From Pardosa pseudoannulata (Eukaryota; Arthropoda; Arachnida; Araneae; Lycosidae), in assembly GCA_032207245.1 (NCBI GenBank), contig CM063509.1:98778412-98842411 (forward strand): a DNA stretch of 64,000 nt. The letters are read 5' to 3'. Shown in pieces: positions 21,831 through 32,681 of this stretch. How positions within the stretch are numbered: position 1 is the first letter of the stretch; every line of letters begins with the position of its first letter. The notes beneath the pieces are model-generated. The model had not been told where the DNA came from. It saw only the letters and a program-made list of their open reading frames with translations, and made no database searches. Both the position numbers and the translations under genes were made by a program.

Positions 21831-22380
21831 AAAAAGACAGAGGACCATAAAATTATATTCTACGGATATTGTTGTCTTGTACGGTGGTCTCGGGCGGGGT
21901 TCTGATCCCAGTCCCAGATTAGAATCCCGTCTCTGTACTTGACATTAAATAAGAATGTACCTTTGTGGAGTTATTTATGAGTCCCTAAGGGACAGTGCCC
22001 AATTAGAAGAGATAAAGTTTTCTACGTTGGCGGTCTCAAGGCGGGGTTTCAGCAGACCAATTAGATTCTTACAACTATCCCGATTGGACGATAAGAAGGA
22101 AGAGGGGACAAGGATGAAATTAATAAAATAAGAAAAATCTAAAATTTAGAAGGTGTTCGATAGTCCAGACGAGGAGAGAAGTCCGACGGAACGTGTTCGA
22201 GAGTCCAGTCAAGTCCGACGGGAAGTGTTCCTGTATCAAATAGCACGGCCGCACCCCAAACACTCAGGAGGAAGCCCCTGACCAGACCGACGGAAGATCT
22301 ATAGATACCCAATCCTGATCAGCCATAGATACCCATCAACCAGCAGTGTTCCGGGCACACCATTTTAACTCCCCAAAGGT
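21831..22380. other. GC-richer segment, unidentified
   Basis: Higher GC with repeated words: GGTCTCGGGCGGGGTTCTG and GGTCTCAAGGCGGGGTTTC, GAAGTCCGACGGAACGTGTTC and AAGTCCGACGGGAAGTGTTC. Also present are CAGACCGACGGAAG and two ATAGATACCCA words. Internal duplication suggests an old element or small tandem repeats. No coding frame was identified. Confidence 0.35.
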
Positions 22381-23590
22381 ACCCCCTTTTACATACATTT
22401 TGAAATTGAGATTAGGTCCTCTCTCTTATATTTACATAATTACTTAAGTATTGAAAAATTATTGTCAGAACTAATTTAGAAGGTGTTGATAAAGCATATG
22501 TTATGAAAATTAGAATCAGTTTGTGTGTACATAGATGTTTATATATTATAATAAATTTACTCTTTTATATTAAGCTAGTTTCAGATGCTTTTTAATTTAG
22601 CTTTTAGTTTATTTTCATATCTTATGTCTGTAGTTTCTCAGAACCTGTGGTTAAATTTAGTACTAAAATAGTTTTACACAACGCAATCAAAATAAAATCC
22701 CATTATACATTTGATCACAGGTTAATACTCAACTAAAAAACGAGGACTACACGACACTTCTAAACTGCGCTATATAAAAAATTTGAAAAAAAAATAGAGA
22801 ATTAGGTGCATTGAATAGGGATTCATACTATAATAGGCTATGTAAAAAGTGTTAAGAACTTATCGGCCACTGCTTTTGAATCTATTACAATGGAATTTTT
22901 TTATGTATTTCCATAATAGAGCTGTTTCCAATCCTTTGGGAACGTTTCCACTTGAGAAAACTCCATCCACTTACGTGACACGAGATCAGTTACAGATTAA
23001 ATCGAGGGGAAACTCTCCAGTGATGTACCCCTTTCTCGATTTGGGGCCTGAAGCCGGAATTCCTCAGTACTGGATTTATATATAACACGCATAAAAAAAA
23101 GGGAAGTATATTTTGAGAATTTCGACGCGTGACCCCATGAATAGAATCGAGGATCGCACCGCGCTTTGTTGCTGAAATTCATTCTGTGAGAAATTTTTCA
23201 TCGCATTGTTTGCCTTGTTAGATTTCTCACCATATATTTATGCGAGTTTTCTTTCACAGGTATTCTTTTGTGCTGACAGTTCCGAGCAAAACGCTGCCGC
23301 TTATGTTGTTATTATTACTCTCTTGCATTACTTTTCGCACTTGCTCTAGATGCTAGTGTTGAAATGATGAGAAAGATTTTTTTTCTTCTTTCTTTTGCGA
23401 GTTCTTCCAAAAAAGCTCTTAATCTTTCCGCTCCAGATCTTTGTTCTCGAGTTTTGTTGATTTTTGATCTCGCGAAAAGTTGAATTTGGCATCAAGGACA
23501 ACAACCTGCTCTCTTTCATTTCGAATATGCAAATTCGGTATTCTGTCCTCTATGGTAATCATAGAACTACAATATAGTCAGTACAGAATT
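22381..23590. other. Intronic spacer, nothing recognised
   Basis: Mixed AT-rich DNA. Opposed open frames at 22849-23085 and 22997-23182 lack any domain or splice support. Confidence 0.35.
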
Positions 23591-26230
23591 CTATAACTCT
23601 TTAGCAAGCTCTGTACTTTTAAAAACAATCCTGGATTTAAATAAATGATTAAGATCACCCATGGATTTAAATAAGGATTTGTATCCATGTGATATTAATC
23701 ATGCTCAATAAATTCAAAAGATGTGAAATAAAGAAGAAAATTGAAAAAAAAATTAAATAAATGATCAAGACATAGTGATTTAAATCAAATTTTTATTAAT
23801 GTAATATAAATCATGTTTAATAAATTAAAAAATTGTGTGAAAAAGTATTCTTCATTTAAGTAAATGATTAAAAATATTAAGTGATTTAAATCAGGATTCA
23901 TATCAATGCAATACAAATCATACTCAATAAATTAAAAAGATGTGAGAAAAAGAAGCAAAAATGATGAAAAAAAATGATTTAAATAAATGGTTAAGAAAAC
24001 TAAGTGATTTCAATCAGAATTTTTACTATGTAATATAAATCATGCTTAATAAATTAAAAAAAATTGTGGAAAAAAGTATTCTTCACTTAAATAAATGATT
24101 AAAAATATTAAGTGATTTAAATTAAAATTTGTATCAATTTGATATAAATTATTTAAATTAGGATTTAAATCCATTTGATATAAATGATTTAAATTAGGCT
24201 TTAAATCAATTTGATATAAATCCTGCTCAATAAATTCAAAAAGTGTGAAAAAAAAGTATTTTTGATTTAAATAAATGATTTAGAAAACTCGGTGATTTAA
24301 GTCAGAATTTTTATCAATGTAATATAAATCATGCTTAATAAATGAAAAAAATTATGAAAAAAGTTTTCTCCATTTAAATAACTGATTAAAAATTTTAAGT
24401 GATTTAAATCAAGATTTCTATCAATTTGATTTAAATCATGCTCAATAAATTTAAAAAGTGTAAAAAAAAATTCTTATTTAAATAAATCATTAGGAAAACC
24501 CATGGATTTAAATAAGGATTTGTATCAGTGTGATATAAATCATGCTCAATAAATTTAAAAGGTGTGAAAAAAAGTATTTTTGATTTAAATAAATGATTAA
24601 GAAAACTCAGTGATTTAAATCAGAATTTTTATTAATGTAACATAAATCATGCTTACTAAATTAAAAAATTGTGGGAAAAAGTATTCTTCACTTAAGGGGA
24701 GTTATCACTTTTAAGCAACCTTAAAAGTTAGAATTTTTGTTGTATTTCGACTTTGCATAACTTTATTATTATTATTCACAATACATAAAATTTTCAGCAT
24801 TTGTTCTATATAGTTATTTAACTATATTCCTAAACTTCATTTTTCTCTGTTGACTTAGAAAATGTTTTTATGGAATGAAAAAGACGTGCTTGTTTCTAAA
24901 TTTTCAAAATTTTGCTGACACACTGTGTATTTTTAAAAATACACCTTGATTTAAATAAATTATTAAGAAAGGCCAGTGATTTAAATTAGGGTTTGTATCC
25001 ACGTGACATAAATCATGCTTAGTAAATTCAAAAGGTGTGAAAAAAATTATTTTTAATTTAAATAAATGATTAAGAAAACCCAGTGATTAAAATAAGAGTT
25101 TTTATTAATGTAATATAAATCATGCTTAATAAATTAAAAAATTGTGGAAAAAAGTACTCTTCATTTAAATAAATGATTAAAAATATTAAGGGATTTAAAT
25201 CAGGATTTGTATCAATTTGATATAAATGTTTTAAATTAGAATTTAAATTAATTTAATAAATCATGCTCAATAAATTCAAAAGGTGTAAAAAATATATTCT
25301 TCATTTAAATGAATTTTTAAGAAAACCTAGTGATTTAAATCTCTGTGATATAAATCATTTTTAATAAATTCAAAAAGTGATAAAAAGTATTGCTATTTTA
25401 AATAAATGATTAAGAAAACCCAGTGATTTGAATCAGAATTTTTATTAATGTAATATAAATCATGCTTACTAAATTAAAAAAAAAGTTGTAAGAAAAAGTA
25501 TTCTTCATTTAAATACAGGATTAAAAATATTAAGTGATTTAAATCAAGATTTGTATCAATTTGATATAAATAGTTTAAATTAGAATTTAAATTAATTTGA
25601 AATAAATCATGCTCAATAAATTCAAAAAGTGTAAAACAAATATTCTTCATTTAAATAAATGATTAAGAAAACCTAGTGATTTAAATCTGTGTGATACAAA
25701 TGATTTTTAATAAATTCAGAAAGAGTGATAAAAATTATTGTTATTTTAAATAAATTATTAAGAAAACCCAGTCATTTAAATCAGAATTTTTATTAATGTA
25801 ATATAAATCATGCCTAATAAATTAAAATAATGTGGGATAAAGTATTCTTCATTTAAATAAATTATAAGAAATATTAAGTGCTTTAAATCAAGATTTTGTA
25901 TCAAACTGATATAAAGGAATTAAATCAGGATTTATATCAATTTGATATAAATCAAGCTGAATAAATCAAAGAGTATAAACAAATATTTTTCATTTAAATG
26001 AATGATTAAAGAAAACCCAGTTATTTCAATCCGTGTGAAATATATCATTTTAATAAATTCAAAAGTGTGAAAAAAAGTATTGCTATTTTAACTAACTGAT
26101 TAAGAAAACCCAGTGATTTAAATCAGGATTTATATTAGTGTAATATAAATTATGCTTTATAAATACAGAAAGTAAAAAAAAAGTATTCCTGATATAAACA
26201 AATGATTAAGAAAACCCATGCATTTAGTTC
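23591..26230. repeat. AT-rich tandem array of GATTTAAATCA units
   Basis: Roughly 20 degenerate units of about 100-180 bp. Each combines GTGATTTAAATCAGGATTT, a TATCAATGTGATATAAATCA-like word, ATGCTCAATAAATTCAAAAA, then GTGTGAAAAAAAGTATTCTT and AAATAAATGATTAAGAAAAC. Two alternating forms (AAACCCAGTGATT and AAATATTAAGTGATT) occur. An unrelated ~265-bp block (24694-24958) interrupts the array. Another piece of the same repeat lies at 35224-36006. Confidence 0.82.
24694..24958. other. Insertion in AT-rich array, unidentified
   Basis: Starts near AAGGGGAGTTATCACTTTTAAG and runs to ATTTTTAAAAATACACC. It shares nothing with the flanking units. It may be a transposon remnant, but I could not resolve terminal repeats or a target duplication. 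Confidence 0.4.
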
Positions 26231-26819
26231 AGAGTGGAAGAAGTTATATTAAAGCATTTGAATGTATATCTGTCTATATACCATGTATTTAGAAATGTCT
26301 GATTAATATAATTGAATTAAATAATTGTTTATATAATTTTTTGGGTTTACCATACTTCATGAAATATATAGGAAGAAAAAAATTTTCTTGCACATACTTA
26401 AAATTTTATAATTACCCCACGTTATTATTTCATTTTTTCGTTTAGTTTGGTTATTCAAATTAAATATTTATTTCTACCTTATTTATAGATGAAAAATGTG
26501 TTTTTAAAACTTCTTCAGTATTAATATTGTCGTGAATTATCCGTTTTCATATTCATAGTATATGCTTTGCTCATCATAACTTTCAGTAGTTGAACACAAA
26601 ACTCCACAAATAAAATTTTAGATTACTTTAATGAAGCTTAACTTAATAAATACATATTGGCCCATCATCGGGCGAAGCAAAACCTTCCAACACAACACTT
26701 ATCAATTCGAACACATTCTACGAGAGTAGTAGAAGTAGTAGTTTTTTTAGTCTAGTAGAAGGAATAGTTTTTTGCAATTTTTTTATATAACTAAATCGTA
26801 TAATGTTACTAAATACAAA
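26231..26819. other. AT-rich spacer
   Basis: No structure resolved apart from short AGTAGTAGAAGTAGTAG repeats near 26726-26745. Confidence 0.4.
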
Positions 26820-27345
26820 ATTTCAACAATTTATGACCAATGCATTGTTTTAGATCTGTAGAATAGATGTATGTTATATTGAAATTTTTCGTTTATATAG
26901 AATCAGATAGTAATTACAATGGGAAATGTATAACTAAATCTTATAATATTGCTAAATACAAAATTTCAAGAATTTATGACTAATGCCTTGTAGATCGGTA
27001 GAATAGATGTATGTTATATTGAAATTTTTCGTTTATATAGAATCAGATAGCGATTAAAATGGGAAATGTATAACTAAATCTTATAATATTGCTAAATACA
27101 AAATTTCAACAATTTATGACTAATGCATTGTTGTATGTTGTAGATCGGTAGAATAGATGTACGTTATATTGAAATTTTTCGTTTATATAGAATCAGATAG
27201 TAATTACAATGGGAAATGTATAACTAAATCTTATAATATTGCTAAATACAAAATTTCAACAATTTATGACTAATGCCTTGTTGTAGATCGGTAGAATAGA
27301 TGTACGTTATATTGAAATTTTTCATATATTTAGCATGCAGGTAGT
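26820..27345. repeat. Tandem array, ~145-bp unit, first block
   Basis: Four units with landmarks GATCGGTAGAATAGATGTA near 26855, 26994, 27144 and 27285. Shared words are TTATATTGAAATTTTTCG, AATCTTATAATATTGCTAAA and AAATTTCAACAATTTATGAC. The same family continues at 28556-29560 after a gap of about 1.2 kb. Confidence 0.88.
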
Positions 27346-28555
27346 AATTAAAAGGGGAAATGTATGCCTAAATTTTAAAATATTGAAGGCTAACCATGGC
27401 TTAATTCCTTTATACCCATGGCTGTAGTTCGCTTATTTTCCTACGTCTTAACATTTATAAAACAATAGTTATTCAAATGTTGTTAATAAGATATTAAATT
27501 AAAATTATTGTTTACTTATTTGTGTGCATTAAAGCTGTCAAAAAATCACAATTTTTATTTGATTTCTGATAGCGTTAACCTTTATTATTTTGACTAAATT
27601 GGCTTTCTAGAGCATTCTTGAGCAGTGGTACGGTTACTAACGGAATCGAAGTACTTTTTTGTAGTTATTTACGTCATGAAAGCCTTCTTATACTGCGTCA
27701 TACGTACTGAAAAGTAAGATATCGCCTATCACAATTTTAAGCAGCTGGCAATGATTGTTCGTAAATACCTCACAAGCTTGGCGCAATATCATTTTGTGAT
27801 TCAGATTGGCAAATTGGAACGAATTGGACAACCGAATTTCTCCACGCTGACTCTGCTATTTCAGTTTGCTCTATTTTTTTTCCTCGTGCCCTAAAATCTA
27901 TCCCCTATTCTATGGTACCAGAAACGTGAACCAAGTCATGTGATATGAACTCCTGTGGAATTCAGTTTTAAATAACCTATTTATTTCTCATAGGCCAGAA
28001 ATGCAGTGAAATAGGGACTGTAAATAAAAACAGAATACTTTCTGCATGATGTTACGTTTAGTTTTATTTTTTTTTTCAAACGTACTGAATGTATTTACAG
28101 CAGCACAAAAAAAAAATAAATAACTTAAAAAAAAGTAAAAAATAACATAAACTGAAATAATCTGATGGGCAAACCATATCACTACATGCATGTCTATTGC
28201 ATTACATTTCTTTTTTTTTAATTTTGGATAATGAGTCAACAAAATTTCGTTTGCACATTCTCTTCAAGATTCAAATTAGGTTTCGTTTCTCAAGCTGTCT
28301 ACATTGTCTGAGTAAAGCATAAGTACAGCCATCTGGCGGAGACACTTTTTGTTATACAGATAATTCGTTATAAACCGAAACTTTTCACGGTAACAATATT
28401 TCCTTCACTCCGTAGCAAGAAGTAATAAAAAGTAAAAATTTAGAAATATGCAAATAAATTTTTATTTTCCCAAAATATACTTTAAAAGCATTGTTACCGC
28501 CATTTTAATAGTATTCTTACTACTGTGTATGAATACGTCATTGTTTTTGAATTGC
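27346..28555. other. Spacer between two blocks of the same satellite
   Basis: Unrelated to the flanking array. It includes A and T runs near 28065-28140 and the antisense open frame 27988-28242, which has no known domain. It could be a large insertion that split the array, but no terminal repeats were resolved. Confidence 0.35.
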
Positions 28556-29034
28556 ATTGTTGTAGATCGGTAGAATAGATGTACGTTATATGAATAATTT
28601 TTCATTTATATAGAATCGGATAGCAATTAAAATGAGAAATGTATAACTAAATCTTATAATATTGCTAAATACAAAATTTCAACAATTTATGATTAATGCC
28701 TTGTTATAGATCGGTAGAATAGATGTACGTTATATTGAAATTTTTCCTATATATATAGCATGCAGATAGCAATTAAAAGGGGAAATGTATGACTAAATCT
28801 TATAATATTGCTAAATACAAAATTTCAACAATTTATGACTAATGCCTTGTTGTAGATCGGTAGAATAGATGTACGTTATATTGAAATTTTTCCTATATAT
28901 ATAGCATGCAGATAGCAATTAAAAGGGGAAATGTATGACTAAATCTTATAATATTGCTAAATACAAAATTTCAACAATTTATGATTAATGCATTGTTGTA
29001 GATCGGTTGAGTAGATGTACGTTATATTGAAATT

Positions 29035-29078
<44 letters not shown>

Positions 29079-29560
29079 CATGCAAATAGCAGTTAAAAGG
29101 GGAAAGGTATGACTAAATCATATAACATTGCTAAATATAAAATTTCAACAATTTATGACTAATGCCTTGTTGTACATAGGTAGCATAGATGTATGATATA
29201 TTGAAATTTTTATTTATATAGAGTGCAGATAGCAATTAAAAGAGGAAATGTATAACTAAAACTTAAAATATTGCTAAATACAAAATTTCAACAATTTATG
29301 ACTAATGCCTTGTTGTACATCTTTAAAATAGATGTATGATATATTGAAATTTTTATTTATATAGAGTGCAGATAGCAATTAAAAGAGGAAATGTATAACT
29401 AAAACTTAAAATATTGCTAAATACAAAATTTCAACAATTTATGACTAATATTTTTTGAATTATGCTCAGAAGTATATATGTTAAATTGAAATTTTTTGTT
29501 GTATAGAGTGCAGATTGCAGTTAAAAAAGCAAATGCACAACTAAACATTTTAACAGTCTT
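28556..29560. repeat. Tandem array, ~145-bp unit, second block
   Basis: Seven units continuing the family at 26820-27345, with decay toward the right end. In successive units the short TATATATATAG segment before GCATGCAG changes length, reaching a (TA)n run of about 40 bp at 29038-29077. Confidence 0.88.
29038..29077. repeat. (TA)n expansion inside a satellite unit
   Basis: About 20 TA dinucleotides exactly where the two preceding units have only CCTATATATATAG. Confidence 0.9.
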
Positions 29561-29594
29561 AAATACAAAATTTCCACTCTCTATGATCTAAAAA

Positions 29595-30323
29595 TTTTTT
29601 TAGTTAAATAGTTTGTTTTTTGGCTGAGAATTATCTGGTACACACTCAATAATTTGTTTATCTTCACACTTCTCTAAAGTTTCCCGATACTGTGAATATA
29701 GTTTAGAATCACGCTGAATTCATTTAGTCAAACCGTTTTATTACGTATAAAAACACACAAATGAACAAATTTCTTAATTTTCAAAGATATAACTTAATTA
29801 TTAGTCTGTGAAATAGACTCCTAGACTTTTATAAAAAGAATTTGTTGTTAATACCGATGATAAAATTTTCATTGCAACAAAAAATAATCGCTGATTAAAT
29901 TTAAAATTATCACATATGTACCTAATCTATTATTTAAGCCAAATATAAAAGAAAATTATTTACGTAATATCTAAGTTATGTGAAAATAATGCAGACGATA
30001 TTTAAATAAGTAAAAAAAAAGAAATTATTAAATGAGATGGTTAAAGGAATGATGTCATAACTCTAGGAAAAAAATGTTATTTTTACCTGTTTATTATGGA
30101 ATAAACTTGATCACCTACTCTTAATCGGAGAAAACAGGGCTTGATATAATGGCATTAAACGTTCGAAAATGGGGGAAGGGGTGGATTTCGAACGTTTTAA
30201 ACACTAATTTTGCTAACCCTTACTAAGAATCCAATATGGATGCCCTTACCCATTCCAAGTCCAACCGCTTAATAAATTCGAGTACAGACGGACAGATAAC
30301 TTAGGCTATTACTATATATGCGA
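29595..30323 (-). mobile_element. Helitron-like element H2, 3'-truncated
   Basis: Shares TTGTTTTTTGGCTGAGAATT, TATCTGGTACACACTCAATA and AAGAATTTGTTGTTAATACC with H1 and H3. The right edge has GACGGACAGATAACTTAGGC and a mutated 5' terminus ending ATATATGCGA before T at 30324. The left side, which should carry the hairpin and CTAG, is missing. Confidence 0.7.
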
Positions 30324-30503
30324 TTGGCTAACTTTGTAAAAAAAAATTACGATTTCTATGACGGAGAAATTTTTTTTTCATTTATGCACCAACGTTAAAA
30401 TTAATTGTGTACAACAGGCGTATTTTGATCTCGGTTCATTAATTTCCAGATGTTATTGTAATGAATAATTCGCAAAAATACAACTAAATGATGAAATACT
30501 CAA

Positions 30504-30720
30504 CACATTGTATGCGGGACACGTACTAGTACGGGTTAGTGTAACAACATGGTTTGTTTGTGGGTACAAAAATAACGGTATATACAGGAAAACGAAGCCG
30601 AATGTTCTTGTCTACTAAATAGATTCTGGAAAAATTTAGTCAAATAAAAACTAGTTTTTACATCAGTCGATGCTGAACCACAGAACGGGAAGGTTAATTA
30701 AAAAAATCAATTTAGATTTA
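30504..30720 (-). mobile_element. piggyBac-like fragment (family PB-b), one end only
   Basis: Begins CACATTGTATGCGGGACACG. The sequence through ACAGAACGGGAAGGTTAATT is the reverse complement of 38195-38488, including ACAACATGGTTTGTTTGTGG and GAAAACGAAGCCGAATGTTC. The base before the end is C rather than the expected TTAA, so that flank is mutated or was rearranged. The other end is lost near a (TA)n tract. Confidence 0.65.
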
Positions 30721-30748
30721 AAATTAGCTTTTTATTTATCCTTGCGAA

Positions 30749-30751
<3 letters not shown>

Positions 30752-30803
<52 letters not shown>

Positions 30804-30880
30804 CGTATATTTATATATTATATATATATGTATGTATGTATATATACGTATATTTATATATTATATATTATATATATAGT
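30752..30880. repeat. (TA)n compound microsatellite
   Basis: A (TA)~20 run followed by ATGTATATATACGTATAT and TTATATATTATA variants. It explains the Tyr/Ile-rich frame at 30670-30879. Confidence 0.93.
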
Positions 30881-31389
30881 ACCGGGTGATCGAGCTCCGC
30901 TCGGAGAAAACAGGTATCGAAGCTAACTCAAAGATTTAAATTTTCAATTGTGATTTATCAAAACAATACATGCCATAAGATAATTTGTGAAACCATTAGT
31001 GAAAAGATAACGGGTTAAAGTGCACCATTGTAAACTATTCTAAACAAAGTTGTTTGGAAAGGGAACTATTCTATACAAAATTAAAGTTTGAAAAGTCATA
31101 GGAAATAAAATGTAATTGATAACAAAAAATTATACAATTAAAGAAATGGTACAAAGTGAGCAGTGTAAAGATTGAAGTGTGTTGAATGGAGAAGCATTCT
31201 GACAATGACGGTATTTTCTAGTTGTCCATTTGCGGGTATAATTGAGTTGATCGCTTGTTGTTCCAAAATTCCGGCTCCTTGAAGCATTTCATGTAGAGGT
31301 GCGTTCTGCATGTTGCTTGTAGCTTGAAATCTGATGAATGTTGAAATGTCGAACTTTGTTGACGGTGATTTGAAATCGAAATCAGTTCC
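30881..31389. other. Intronic spacer
   Basis: Moderate AT. No repeats or coding signal were recognised. Confidence 0.35.
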
Positions 31390-31393
31390 TTAA

Positions 31394-32188
31394 CACGTTC
31401 GCTGCCACCGACGCACTGGCGCGTCAGAGCGGCACCTCCTGGTATGCCGACGACGCACTAACGCGGCGACGGACTTTGATAAGTTATATGCTCTGTGTTT
31501 AGTGTGGCTTTGGAAATTGAACGGCGAGGTTGTTTCGGCACGTTAGTGAAGCATTATTTTTTAATTTTTTGTGGTTGGTTTTCAAAATTTTTGTTTGCAT
31601 TATTTTTTTTAATTATCGTTTATGTGTTATATACTTTGCGACATTAATTTAATATTTAGAGTTGATAGAAAATAAAAATGGAAACCGATATCAAGGAATA
31701 AAGACAAATCAATAAAGACTTTTATTATATTATTTTATTAATTCGTCAGAACTACAGCCAATCGATTCCTCGTGGTCGAAAACCCCCGGGTACCAATTTT
31801 CACTTGGTTTGGGCACATGAGAAAAAAGTTTGCCCGGACCGGGGTTCGAACCCGGCCCTATCTGTAGCGCCGAACTACGTGACCTTAGCCCGTCAAAACC
31901 GATGCCAATCGATTCCTCGTGACTAAAAACCCCAGATCCCCAAGTTTACTACAGTTTATTAATTCTGGGGCGATTTTCGACTTGACAACCATTCCTCGTA
32001 TTATGGTATAGGATATATATATTTCTCATTTATATATTTGTTTATATATTTTAATATAAAATACGAAAAGTTGGTTAAAAAATTAAATATTTTTCGATCT
32101 ATTGAGATTTTACTGAATTACTAAATTTACGGGAAAAAAGTCCACTCCCGGTACAATTCCTCTGCGAAATGTAGCCGCACACAATGTG
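31394..32188. mobile_element. piggyBac-like element (family PB-b), TTAA target
   Basis: 795 bp between TTAA words (31390-31393 and 32189-32192). The left end is CACGTTCGCTGCCACCGACG; the right end, reversed, begins CACATTGTGTGCGGCTAC. Both fit CAC(A/G)TT...TGC. Near the right end, reversed, come GAGGAATTGTACCGGGAGTG and a block shared in inverted order with 37944-38100. The element contains a tRNA-like segment and ends 148 bp upstream of the second chordin-like exon. No transposase is recognisable. Confidence 0.78.
31816..31897 (-). repeat. tRNA-like segment inside piggyBac-like element
   Basis: On the minus strand this has a box-B / T-arm CCGGGTTCGAACCCCGG with a perfect 5-bp stem and 7-base loop, preceded by TCACGTAGTTCGGCGCTACA, which resembles a D-arm/A box. 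The acceptor stem does not close, so it is not a functional tRNA. It lies between imperfect ~40-bp direct repeats centred on GCCAATCGATTCCTCGTG (31756-31773 and 31907-31924). It may be a SINE head of a second family or a tRNA pseudogene. Confidence 0.55.
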
Positions 32189-32336
32189 TTAATATAGCCT
32201 GGAAATTTAACTTCAATCTACTTTGAATGACATTGTCACTGTATAAATTGAAGCGACATCGTTGCTTAGAAATTTTTTTATTTAGAACTATTAATTACAA
32301 CAAAGAATAATTATATTTTCTGATTTTTTTTTCTAG

Positions 32337-32408
32337 ACTACGCTGATCTGGAGGAAGACATAGCCACACGAAAATTGGAATCGGAAGATGAAGATAAAGT
32401 GTTGAAAG
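32337..32408 (+). CDS. sog: Chordin/Sog exon: acidic linker after CR1
   Basis: A 72-nt exon between a polypyrimidine TTTTTTTTCTAG acceptor and an AAAG|GTAAAA donor. The phase-1 base from the exon at 14353 completes a GAC codon, so the joined protein runs ...CPGE|DYADLEEDIATRKLESED, then EDKVLK and one more base. In chordins a poorly conserved charged linker follows CR1 before the first CHRD domain, which suits this short acidic stretch. It is symmetric (phase 1 to phase 1), so skipping it would keep the frame. The call rests on phase, splice sites and context more than on sequence identity. Confidence 0.72.
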
Positions 32409-32681
32409 GTAAAAATTATTTACTCTTGCACGCAATTCAATCCAACAATGCTCATCTGATAACGTCATTCTTTACGTCCGGAAAACACGACAATCAGCAG
32501 AGATTACGCAAAAAACACAGATAAAGAATTTCTTCACAGTCAACATGATTTTTTTTTCTTCCCGGATTCTTTACGTTGTTAAATAGATGTTTCATAGATC
32601 ATCATTTTGTCATCAAGTTTTCTTTTTTCTTTAGACGTACGTTATTTTATGTGTGGAAGTGTATTGAAAATTATTTAAAAA
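32409..32681. other. 5' end of downstream intron
   Basis: Intronic sequence after the donor GTAAAA. No further exon with chordin-like sequence was recognised in the remaining ~31.6 kb, so this intron probably extends past the window. Confidence 0.5.

Larger units (their letters stand above)
14354..32336 (+). other. Chordin/Sog intron, 17,983 bp
   Basis: Bounded by GTCAGT at 14354 and a pyrimidine-rich tract ending TTTTCTAG at 32336. The phase-1 join yields an uninterrupted reading frame. Nearly all of it is transposon- or satellite-derived, as itemised separately. No extra exon was recognised inside it. Confidence 0.8.
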
